Assembly (NCBI GenBank): GCA_000611775.1 | Contig: KK106983.1 | Location: 2,476,808-2,540,807 of the forward strand | From: Umbilicaria muhlenbergii | Taxonomy: Eukaryota > Ascomycota > Lecanoromycetes > Umbilicariales > Umbilicariaceae | Direction of reading: 5' to 3' | Length of the DNA stretch: 64,000 nucleotides | In this document: piece by piece, positions 44,739-54,138 of the stretch | How positions within the stretch are numbered: position 1 is the first letter of the stretch | How the letters are laid out: every line of letters begins with the position of its first letter | Translations under genes and position numbers: made by a program | The notes under the pieces: model-generated | What the model was told of the DNA's origin: nothing | The model's input: the letters and a program-made list of their open reading frames with translations, nothing else | Databases searched by the model: none

Positions 44739-45545
44739 NNNNNNNNNNNNNNNNNNNNNNNNNNNNNNNNNNNNNNNNNNNNNNNNNNNNNNNNNNNNNN
44801 NNNNNNNNNNNNNNNNNNNNNNNNNNNNNNNNNNNNNNNNNNNNNNNNNNNNNNNNNNNNNNNNNNNNNNNNNNNNNNNNNNNNNNNNNNNNNNNNNNNN
44901 NNNNNNNNNNNNNNNNNNNNNNNNNNNNNNNNNNNNNNNNNNNNNNNNNNNNNNNNNNNNNNNNNNNNNNNNNNNNNNNNNNNNNNNNNNNNNNNNNNNN
45001 NNNNNNNNNNNNNNNNNNNNNNNNNNNNNNNNNNNNNNNNNNNNNNNNNNNNNNNNNNNNNNNNNNNNNNNNNNNNNNNNNNNNNNNNNNNNNNNNNNNN
45101 NNNNNNNNNNNNNNNNNNNNNNNNNNNNNNNNNNNNNNNNNNNNNNNNNNNNNNNNNNNNNNNNNNNNNNNNNNNNNNNNNNNNNNNNNNNNNNNNNNNN
45201 NNNNNNNNNNNNNNNNNNNNNNNNNNNNNNNNNNNNNNNNNNNNNNNNNNNNNNNNNNNNNNNNNNNNNNNNNNNNNNNNNNNNNNNNNNNNNNNNNNNN
45301 NNNNNNNNNNNNNNNNNNNNNNNNNNNNNNNNNNNNNNNNNNNNNNNNNNNNNNNNNNNNNNNNNNNNNNNNNNNNNNNNNNNNNNNNNNNNNNNNNNNN
45401 NNNNNNNNNNNNNNNNNNNNNNNNNNNNNNNNNNNNNNNNNNNNNNNNNNNNNNNNNNNNNNNNNNNNNNNNNNNNNNNNNNNNNNNNNNNNNNNNNNNN
45501 NNNNNNNNNNNNNNNNNNNNNNNNNNNNNNNNNNNNNNNNNNNNN
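44739..45545. other. Assembly gap, 807 N
   Basis: A run of N hides most of the RT and the first part of RNase H of Gy-G. By comparison with related elements the true sequence would need to encode more residues than 807 bases allow if RT and RNase H were complete, so the gap size may be only an estimate. Open frames across it are meaningless. Confidence 0.97.
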
Positions 45546-46130
45546 AATGATAAGCAAGCATGATGAGCAATGAAGCTTGCTGCTTTTGATTTCAATATTC
45601 TGCATCAGTCTGGAAAGACCAACCCCGCTGATGCGTCATTGAGGTGATCAGACTACAGGGATGTCAAAGAGATGAGTGAAATTATGAAGAAATTACTCTC
45701 AACACTTCAGAGGAAGCTAATCACTCTTGTGAATATATTCTCACTCAGATATGCCCCTATTGTGGGGCAGCTGCTTGCAGGGGCGGGGAGAATGACTGAG
45801 ATTAAAAATCTTAAACTTCAGAAAGAATGCTGAAGGAGTGACAGTAAAACATCTGCTCATGATGACTGTGATATAACTGTGAAACAGCTTAACCCTGTCA
45901 CTGAAACTGTTGATTGCAAACAACTCATTTCACATGTGATGGTAAGAGATCTTGTCATTCATGAAACAGCTGATGAAAGCCTGAGTCTACCTTTAAGGGA
46001 TTTAATTTGAACTCTACAAAATGATGATTCATTTGTAGAAGTGACATGCAACACTGACTGTACATCAGTGAAACACAAGGCTAAAGCTGAAAGTTCCTGA
46101 AGGTTTGACTCTGAAGGCCTTCTATTTCAT
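45546..46130 (+). pseudogene. Gy-G RNase H end and linker
   Basis: Begins with MKLAAFDFNILHQSGKTNPAD, the conserved end of Gypsy RNase H ('L..YDF.I.H..GK.N.ADALSR'), preceded by two adjacent TGAs where Arg-Trp is expected. The following 400 bp form a polar linker without known motif, leading to the integrase zinc region. Confidence 0.85.
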
Positions 46131-47280
46131 GAGGAATAAATATACATTCTGAAAGAAGAGTCTGTAAGGGCAGAGATCTTGAAACATCATCATGATGATG
46201 CCTTGACAGGGCATTTCAGGGTAGAAAGAACTCTTGAATTGATTGATCACAAATACTATTGAATTGATATGAGCCAAGATGTTAAAGACTATGTTGCGTC
46301 ATGTGACATCTGTCAAAGGGTGAAAGTGCTTAAACATCATCTCTATGATGAGCTACAGGCGTTGCCTCAGTCAGAAGAATCATGACAGCAAGTCACAATG
46401 AATTTTATCACTGACTTGCTGCTAAGTAAGCGCAAGGGTTGCGTCTATGATGTGATCTTAATGATTATGAATCAGTATACAAAAATGGCTTGATACATTC
46501 AAATCATGAAAATGATTACAGCAACAGAGTTGACTGACTTGTTCTATGAGGAAATAATATGCTGATTCAGTGTATCAAAAGGGGCTGTCTCTGATCAGAG
46601 ATCAGTTTTCACAAGCGCTTTCTGATCTGAAATGTGCTACTATTTAAGGATGAAGCGTCAACTAAGCACTGCCTTTCACTCACAAATGAATGAACAGACA
46701 GAATGACAGAATCAAACCTTGAAACATTACCTTCACTGTTACTGCTCAGATGAACAAGACAACTGAATGAACCTTTTACCCCTGACAGAATTCACTTATA
46801 ACAATGAAATGCAGGCATCAATAAGGTGCAGCTCTTTTTATGTCATGTATGCTTATCATCTGAAAGTAAGATTCAAAGTTGAGAATGACTTCAGGAAAGA
46901 AGAGGTACCTGCAGTTAAAAATCAGATGAAATGATTTCATGACATACAGAAAGTGCTGTCACAATGATGAGAAAATGTAGTTAATTCTCAGGCAAAATAC
47001 TACAATGTCAAACATAAACTCAAGACCTATAATGTGAAAGACTTGATAATGTTATTCATGAAGAACTTATGACAGAAGCACTTAAGCAGGAAACTGTCTC
47101 ACAAATTCATTAAATCATTTCAGATTGAAGACTTAATAGGGAAGCAGGCCTACAGGCTAACTTTATCACTCATTTATTGAATTCATAATGTCTTTCACGT
47201 CTCTTATCTGAAGTCATATCAGTGCAGAGCTGATGATGACTTTAAATCATTGCTGCCGCCTTCAGAGCTAATTGATGATG
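46130..47280 (+). pseudogene. Gy-G integrase
   Basis: HHCC: LKHHHDDALTGHFRVERTL and then YVASCDICQRVK, with all four ligands present. Core: MNFITDLLLSKRKG (first Asp kept), SDQRSVFTSAF (second Asp kept), LSTAFHSQMNEQTE (expected 'HPQTDGQTER') and NQTLKHYLH, where the third acidic residue of DDE is probably changed to Lys. The GPY/F-like C-terminus contains YRLTLSL and HNVFHVSYLKSY. All stops seen are TGA at Arg or Trp positions. Confidence 0.93.
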
Positions 47281-47410
47281 AAGAAGAATACAAAATTGAA
47301 GAGATTTTAAATCACTGAAAATTCAGGAATGAAATCCTGTACAAAGTGAGATGAAAGGGTTGACCAGAAGAATATGATCAATGAGTGTCAAAGAAGAACT
47401 TAAAAGGTGT
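47280..47410 (+). pseudogene. Gy-G chromodomain
   Basis: Reads YKIEEILNH, then NEILYKVR followed by KG and PEEYDQ, in which three expected Trp codons are TGA at 47353-47395 while everything between them is intact. This is the clearest view of Trp-to-opal change. Chromodomains of this class bind modified histone tails by general knowledge. Confidence 0.92.
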
Positions 47411-47483
47411 GCAGGAAATGCATGCAGCCTTTGACAATGAATTAAAAGAGCGTAGAAAGAAGTGATTTAAAAAGACTTAACTG

Positions 47484-47590
47484 ACATCATAAGAACACTC
47501 TTTCCTAATTTTCCTCAAGGGGTTTTATAGATTTTATTGAGGCCTTATAGGTGATCTACGGCAAGGGTCAAGAGTGACAAGTTCACTAAA
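47484..47590. repeat. Shared 105-bp segment with 9541-9655 (inverted)
   Basis: The reverse complement of about 9550-9655 matches this stretch over about 100 bp (for example CATAAGAACACTCTTTCC and AGAGTGACAAGTTC), and the differences I saw are almost all transitions. Flanks on both sides differ, so it is a short shared module rather than a whole element. Confidence 0.75.
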
Positions 47591-47699
47591 GAAGATGAAT
47601 CATCAGCAAGGCACATGAGAAACACAATATTATTACTGCTGTAGCAGCATACCTGATCAGGGTCAAAGGAAAAAGAAATTATTATATAAGATCAGCAAA

Positions 47700-48640
47700 C
47701 TGCTGACAAAACATTATTTACTCATCTTCATCATCATTATTCTTCTTCTTCTCTTCATCATTTTCCTCTGATTCCTCTGACCCCTCTGACTCAAAAGGAG
47801 AGAAATCTCTGTTGTTGTCATCATCATCATCATCAACAATGACAGGCAAATGCTTTTAAAATAAAATGCATATTAGCTGTTCATAATCATCATGTCAGGG
47901 GTGAAGAGAAGGGGATCAAATCAAATATCACATGATATTCAGGATATCTTTAAGTGCATTGTTGATGCATTTGATCTGCTCAAGGAGCAGGAGACTGATC
48001 TTGATGATAAACTTCAATTTAAACAGCTTCTGATGATGATCAGCAACATGAAGATGTGCTGTAATCTTCTTGTTATAGCACTTTTGGCGCGCCTTGAGAG
48101 TGATCAGGAGAGCAGATGAAGGAGTGTTGATATTAATTCTGTTGATCAAGCAGATCAATGTGTTTATCTTGCAGGTGAATCATGCAGAGACCTTGAATCA
48201 TCAGTGAGATACAACAGGTGAGCATGTTAAACTTATTAAAAAACAAGCTTTGTGAAGGTTTGCGCAGTATGCGCACTTAACATTCACATGAGTATCACAA
48301 ACCTGCGTGGTATCTTCAGTGAAATGATGACTGCATCAGAGGTAAAATGATTCAATGAGGTGTGCATGAGGGCCTGCGGAGCGCTTGACAATGAGTGAGC
48401 GCTATATGATGCCACGCATTAATCATGCATGTGCAGAGCCTGTTTCTCTGACTTACAGGCATAATGACTGATGTTGTGATGATGAAGATGATGCATCTTG
48501 AGGGTGTGTTGATGATGTTGTGATGATGAGTCACTGCTCTGGCAAAAGTTGACGACAGAAGGCTGAGGAGTTGACAGTATTTATATTTCAGAGCTCTTGT
48601 TGTGATATCATCACCTGAGGCCTTGATTACGCTATCATAG
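47700..48640 (-). pseudogene. Antisense cysteine-rich ORF remnant in Gy-G 3' region
   Basis: On the strand opposite to pol. 48244-48290 reads VKCAYCANLHKACF, a C-x2-C-x6-C block preceded by another Cys-containing stretch (TTQVCDTH). Farther on, 47928-48158 is open and 47710-47835 is strongly acidic (Asp/Glu/Ser runs), a likely C-terminal tail. The counterpart in Gy-F (58394-58945, also antisense to pol) has the closely similar VKCMKCHQHISKACIFL. The sense open frame 47892-48119 is the alternative reading. Function unknown. Confidence 0.5.
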
Positions 48641-48789
48641 CGCTGTCATGTTTATGCTGTCATGACTTCACTGTCACCTCTTCACTTCTCAGGGTTTTTG
48701 CTGTCATGTGACAAGCTCACCTCACTATCATCTTGCTTAGTCAGCGTCAGCATCATGTCACTGATTCAACTGTTAACTGAGCCTTTTAA

Positions 48790-48840
48790 CGGCCACTCAC
48801 CTTTCTGCGCCGGAGGGCCGCCGCATAAGGGGGAGGCAAT
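48790..48840 (+). promoter_or_regulatory. CG-rich island and purine tract before Gy-G 3' LTR
   Basis: GGCCACTCACC and GCGCCGGAGGGCCGCCGC at 48790-48823 are unusual for this window, followed by ATAAGGGGGAGGCAAT up to the LTR. The purine run is the polypurine tract that primes plus-strand DNA synthesis. The CG bases here have escaped the mutation seen elsewhere. Confidence 0.8.
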
Positions 48841-49068
48841 TATCACGGGTTAATGACAATCTGAGACTCACATAGGGCATGCGCCCTACAAGCGGCTTGA
48901 CAGCGTTAATGAGTCACATGAAAACTCTGCACTGCTCAATCTCACCTTAATTCCTTAGTTATTAGTTCTATATAGTTAAGATCATATAACCTTTATACAT
49001 CTATATCTCATGCTGTCATGAACCTTGACTATACTTCCCTTTCTAGTAAGGAACGCTATAGTCTGATA
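48841..49068 (+). repeat. Gy-G 3' LTR, 228 bp
   Basis: Starts TATCACGGG (G-to-A in the second base of TG) and ends TCTGATA; followed by target copy ATTTT and the resumed LINE. Confidence 0.95.
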
Positions 49069-49560
49069 ATTTTCTAAAAAGGATTTTGTTCATAATTGTA
49101 TTTGTACTGATAACTTCAATTTCTTCATAATTGAGAGTAATTGCAGTAGTGATACATGATCAAAAGCTCCCTTGACATTTAATAACAAGCATAATAAAAC
49201 ATTTCCTTTGTTTTGAGCTGATTCTATATTATGTGTTAAGGTTAATACTGCATTAATTACTGATCTTTGTTTTCTTCCTCTGATTTAATCTTGATCTAAT
49301 AAGTCTGTGACTTGACTTAAATATGATAATCTAGTTGTCATGATTTTCTCTGTCACTTTGCTTAAACAGTTTAATAATGTAATTATTCTGTAAGCTTTTG
49401 GTTTTGAATAATCTGGCTTTTTCAGCTTTTTTAGAATAACACCCGTGCCTTAACATCAACATTTCAGGTGAAAGCCTGCTTGAATTAATTATTTATAAAT
49501 TGTAAACATTAATTCTGATATTGCCTGATATGCTTTTTGAATAATAGCAAAGGAAATATC
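49069..49560 (-). pseudogene. LINE reverse transcriptase, N-terminal part
   Basis: Reads, from 49450 down, KPDYSKPKAYRIITLLNCLSK (expected 'K..Y..PKAYRPISLL...SK'), TDLLDQDWIRGRKQRS, and CLLLNVKGAFDHVS (motif A, expected LLDVKGAFDNV; first Asp is Asn). Ends at TKSFLEN at the Gy-G junction. Upstream (49480-49560) is the KKAPGSDDI block, which starts the RT in this clade. Confidence 0.92.
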
Positions 49561-50099
49561 ATCTGATCCAGGTGCTTTCTTTGTAGAGGATGTAAATATA
49601 ACTTGTTTAATTTCATTTTCTGTTAAGTCTGATCAATTTACATGTATTGTGTCTTAATTATCCTCAATTTCAGCTGTAAAAGGTTCTGAATACATTGCTG
49701 TAATGAATACTTAACATTTGTCTTGAAATTCCTGACATAATCTATTATTTTGATCCTGTATTGGTGGTATTTTCTTTATAAGTTGTGGCTTTGTGTATTT
49801 ATATGCTTGAAATACATCTTTTTCACTTGCTTCTGTAAGAAATGTTGTTTAGGATTTTTGTTTTGCATTTTTAATAACTTGAAAGTACTCAGATCTGCTT
49901 GTTGTGAATTTAATTCATTGTCTTTCAGATTAATTATGCTTGTTGTAATGTCTTCTTGCTGTTGATATTACTTTTCTTAGCCTGATGAGGTTTTCCGTTC
50001 ATCATACTTTGAATTTGTTGCATGATTTCCGTCTAGGAATATTGTCTTCCGCAGTTTATGCAATTAAGTCTCTTAAGTTTTCAGCCATTTGTTCTAATG

Positions 50100-50940
50100 A
50101 CTGATTTAAACTTATTGTTTTTGCATTTTGCTGTAATTCCTTTGTGAAGTTCTCTCAATCCGCTTTTTGTATATTGAACGGCGCGTTGAAAGAACTTTTT
50201 ATCAGTGTAAAGTTTTCAGTAATTATGAAAAACTAAATAACTTCATGATTTAAATCAGTATACACTTCTTTATTAACTTGTCAATCAATTATTTTCAGTA
50301 TTAATTGATTTGTTGCAAATGTTAAATTTAAAACTGATGAATATTATCTGTTTACAATATGTCTGATGAATGTCATGACGTCTGGTATATTGACTAAATT
50401 GCAGTGATTTGTTTGCAGTCATTGTAGTAAACTTTCTGCATTTTTTGCCCCTGTGATTGTAGAATTTCATCATGCATGATGTGCATTAAAGTCTCCACAA
50501 ACTAATGTTCTAGTTGTTGCACTTATTTGACTTAATGCTCTTTTCATTGTTCATGTATTTAATTCAGGCTGAAGAGACCTTTTATTATATACATTTAACA
50601 GTAGAATTTCTTCTAAACCTGATGCAGAAATAAACAAAGCTTGTAAATCTGCATCCTTTGATATATTTGATCTAGGCGTGCATTTTATTCCTTTGTTTGC
50701 TTTTGTAATAAATGTTAAAACTCGTGATCTGAGTTCTGACGTTGAGATAATGCTAGTAAATGCTGAGTGTGAAATAGTACTGTTATTTGGCTCAATTCAT
50801 GGTTCTTGAATTAACACAATATTTATTTTTCCCACTGCAGCTTCTAGGCATGATTGCATGGCGTTTGTTGATTTATTGCAGTTATGTTGAAAAATCTGTA
50901 TTTTAGATAATTCCTGCAGGTCTGTGTTTGAATGTTGTGT
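50100..50940 (-). pseudogene. LINE endonuclease (AP type)
   Basis: The minus-strand frame shows a QHNCNKSANAM start, IVLIQEP (the conserved QEP of LINE endonucleases), VCGDFNAHHA (conserved GDFNAHH) and LNLTFA followed by LNHEVI (expected 'DLTFA', 'SDH'). Few stops. The enzyme nicks target DNA to prime reverse transcription. The segment 49570-50100 joins it to RT and contains a Trp-rich 'R.K.WWT..L' block. Confidence 0.9.
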
Positions 50941-50954
50941 GTTTATACTACACA

Positions 50955-52494
50955 TTATTCATTCATGACTAAAGGGTCTCTGTCTGCTGAATAAAGTTCA
51001 ACTGCTCTGTAATATTCACAGTCTTTGCTATTCACCTGGTGATTTTCTTTGCAATTTGCACACTTTATTATTGTGTGACCACATATTTCTTGTCCCTTTT
51101 TGCAAATAAAGCACGTGTGCTTCCTGGTATAATGATTTTCAGCGCATATTTGGCATTTGGCTTCATGTGTGCACTTATACTGTGTGTGACTGAATCCTTG
51201 ACATTTGATGCATTGTTCATACGGTTTGCAGTCTGTGTATTCCGCGGTATGTAGTGAGTTTTCAGCCACAATTAACTTAGATCTCAAGGCTTTTTCAGCC
51301 TCTTGACTACTTGCAAAGGCAATGATCACAGATGAGTGCTTTTTAAATTTTCTACTCTCTGCTGTAGACATTCAGCTTGATTTACACATCAATTTTAAAC
51401 CTTTATTAAAGATCTTCATCTTATCTTTTAGCAATTGCATTTCCTCTGCCTTGTTGAAAATCTCTGTAGATACTTCATGTAGAATTATCTTATATCATTT
51501 CTGGTCTTTTCACATATGAACTAGATTCAGGTTTAATTCCGGCTCTCAGATATTTCTATGTTGTAATAACTCTTCTGCACTGCTCTCTTCTACCGCAGTG
51601 AGGATTATGCTATTTTGTGATCTAGAAATAGTAGCTGTTGCGATCAACACCTTTGCATTTTTTGCATTTTTCAATGCATTGTTGACTTTGTCTTGAACTT
51701 GCATTGGGTTGAAGCTTGCTGTTGCAATTGATGTTTTTGATGTTAACAGTACTCTGCGTTCCCTTTGTGTAATCTGTTTAGTCTCTTTGACTAATGTAGA
51801 CTTTTGCGCCTTTTTAACCACCTCCGTCCATGATTTATTGATGTTTTGAGTCAACATTTGCGCAAATGTTGATTTTGGGCTTTGGTGTTTTTGAGTGTTT
51901 TCAGCATTTTCAGTCATACTCACTGAAAAGCTACCTGATTGAGCTGGATTTTTCATCATAGTTTCAGGCCCTTGTTTTGCACTAGTACTGAAGATTTCAG
52001 CCTTATCTGATGCAATTTGACTGTTTTGTATTTCTGCATGCTGCATTTGCAACTTTTTGCATTTTCCCCGTGTTTTCTGCAGCTGTCTTTACACTCACGT
52101 TCACACTGTCTGTTTTGCGCAGCAATAAATTCATTTTGAAGTTTATGACCTGAATTTGGCTTTGCAAGTGATGGTTTTGCACGTTTGTGTCCAAATTTGC
52201 CAATTGTAGACTTTTCGCATTTTGTGGGTTTTGTGACTTTGCGAGGTGGAAAATTGCCTGATTTAGGTTAAATTTTTGTGACGGGTGTGATGTGTTAACT
52301 AGGTCTAGCAGCGCAGAATTTGCTGCTAAATACAGTGATTCTATCATTTTGTGTCTCAAATTCAGCGTTTTTCCACTTTTACTCTGTTCACTGTTTTGCA
52401 GATTTTCACAGTTTTCCTTTGAACTTTGAATTTGCACCTTCACCAGTTGACTTTCCTGTGAGGAAGTGATGTTTTTGCATTTTTTATCTTGCAA
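50955..52494 (-). pseudogene. LINE ORF1 (gag-like) with zinc knuckles
   Basis: Three open parts: 52003-52494 (polar, Gln/Ser/Asn-rich), 51546-52052 (contains SWTEVVKKAQK, then RERRVLLTS and SSAEELLQH) and 50955-51371. The last has CIKCQGFSHTQYKC (C-x2-C-x4-H-x4-C), CQICAENHYTRKHTC and CANCKENHQVNSKDC, three CCHC-like knuckles. The first two parts are in different frames, so a one-base shift separates them; the second ends in TGA where Trp is expected. Binds LINE RNA by general knowledge. Confidence 0.92.
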
Positions 52495-53583
52495 TGTGAC
52501 TTTTTTAATTTGCCTGTGTGTTTGTGAGAAGGTGAATGAGCTGTTTTAATTGTTATTCATAACAAAGTAGTTTTCCTTTGTTATAAATGCCGCTGGCGTA
52601 GGTGTAGTGCACTGACTACTGTTTTCAGACTTCATGTCTGATGTTATATTCATTATAATGTTTTTTAATGTTTTTCTAACATTCTGGTCCTGATGATATC
52701 TTGAATTTACCTCAAGTTTAATATCCCTTCCTTTATAAACTCAAGCACAATCAAGAGTTTAAAGGCCTCATTTTCTATCTCTGATACTCAGAATAAGTAG
52801 CCTCTATGATCCTTAAGAATTTAAACCTTATAAAAGCCCCTAAAATCATCTGTAGCCTGGCTTAATCTGAGCTTATTCAAATAAAAAATGATATAGACTC
52901 ACTGATCTTTACTCTTTATATATGAAATGCTTGATGAGAGTTCTTTATATATGAAATGCTGAATGAGAGTTCTTTATATCTCTTGTACTCAGAATAGTGC
53001 TTTCCTCTGCAGGCTTTTTTGTTAATCTGAGCTTTTTACAGTCCTTTATGTCAAACTTAAAAAGAATGACCTTTAGTATTGTAAAGCATGAAGGAAAATG
53101 CGGAAAAAGTGAAGTTTCATGATATTTTGCAAGGTGATTGATTTAAGGTTTAGTGCTTACACCTCATCAAAATTCTCAAGAACCATGATTTGACGTGTGT
53201 TGAATAATAACAAAGGCAGAAAGCAGTGAATAACAATGTGTTTTTAATGTTTTGTGATTTGTAAAAGCAGTGTAAGATAGATTTAAATCTAATTCTTACA
53301 TGACAAATCAAGAAAAAAGGTGTTGTGGTTGTTGTGTTGTTGTTTTTGTGATTTTTGATCATTTTTGATGTGAAGATTGTGACAACTTTGTGATATACTT
53401 GAATTCATCATGCTTTCACAACCACTGCTGGCTTTGAGAATTAAAAAAAAGGGTTTAAGTCTCTGAACTGAGTAGTTTATAAGGCCTATGACAATGATAT
53501 ATTATATGTGTGACTTGATTGCTTTTTAATTTCCGCTGCAGGCCTCCCTCTAATCATGAATGAATAATGTGTAATACAAATGA
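52495..53583 (-). other. LINE 5' UTR
   Basis: No coding pattern. Contains three tandem copies of a 29-bp unit (about 52914-52990, with CTTTATATATGAAATGCT as core). On the minus strand the element starts near 53583, with a GC-containing GGGAGGCCTGCAGCGG at about 53535-53551. The open frame 53150-53362 is Thr/Asn-rich chance sequence. Confidence 0.7.
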
Positions 53584-54138
53584 AATGTTCTTGTAAGAGG
53601 TTGATTAAAATCTCTGCAGTCAGAGCTGTTAAAATCTGATTAATCAGGTTTTCATTTAAGGTGAATTGTTCATCATTCACAGAAGTCAACAAAGACTCTT
53701 TAATTCATGAGTAGATTACACTACTGATTTCTCTGATCATCATGATTGATTTCAGGTTCTGATTTTAATTCTGATTTTAAGTTTTAATTCTGATTCTGAG
53801 TTCTGATTCTGATTCAATTTTAATCTGATTCAGAATTTATTCAAGATGTCTTACAGCAGAGGATAAAGAAAGAGATTAAAATAATGTCAAAACTATGCAG
53901 ATTATGAATTAATGCATGTGTTTTAACAGCTGACATTTAGCTACAGAGAAGAATTCTAGTCTAAGAAGCAAAAGGAAGAAAGAGTATAAAGATTAAAATC
54001 TTTATATACATGCTAAACTTATTAATTTAATCATCATTAACTCAATCAGTCATTCAGTTCAGTACATCATTCAGATCATTCAGTTCAGTTCAATGTATAT
54101 CATTTGATTCAGTTCAATGTTCAGGCGTAAACCTGACA
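53584..54138 (-). mobile_element. Gy-A copy 2, right segment with 5' LTR
   Basis: Holds the N-terminus of gag (53590-53692, MLTSVNDEQFTLNENLIN as in copy 1), the leader, and the complete 254-bp 5' LTR at 53885-54138 (TGTCAAAACTATG ... CTGACA). It ends directly in Gy-D copy 2. The three segments of copy 2 add up to about 5.1 kb. Confidence 0.92.

Larger units (their letters stand above)
42438..49068 (+). mobile_element. Gy-G: full-length chromodomain Gypsy inside the LINE
   Basis: LTRs of exactly 228 bp (42438-42665, 48841-49068); target duplication ATTTT at 42433-42437 and 49069-49073 with no change. It splits the LINE RT between the WxxxFLxxR-like segment and the GIPQGSP motif. Coding order: gag, protease, RT (mostly in the gap), RNase H end, integrase, chromodomain, then a 1.3-kb 3' region with an antisense ORF, a purine tract and the LTR. 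Less decayed than Gy-A to Gy-E. Confidence 0.96.
40232..53583 (-). mobile_element. Tad1-like LINE, split by Gy-G
   Basis: Minus-strand non-LTR element of about 6.7 kb without Gy-G: 5' UTR, ORF1 with zinc knuckles, ORF2 with AP-type endonuclease, RT, RNase H and a terminal CCHC. The A-rich 3' end (minus strand) lies at 40232-40255. It interrupts gag of Gy-A copy 2; the flanks AATATTCTT (40223-40231) and AATGTTCTT (53584-53592) are the probable target duplication with one G/A change. It is less mutated than Gy-A. Confidence 0.93.

Noticed and set aside
44676-45605. Long open frames of about 280-310 codons
   Set aside because: They consist of N bases translated as X across the assembly gap.
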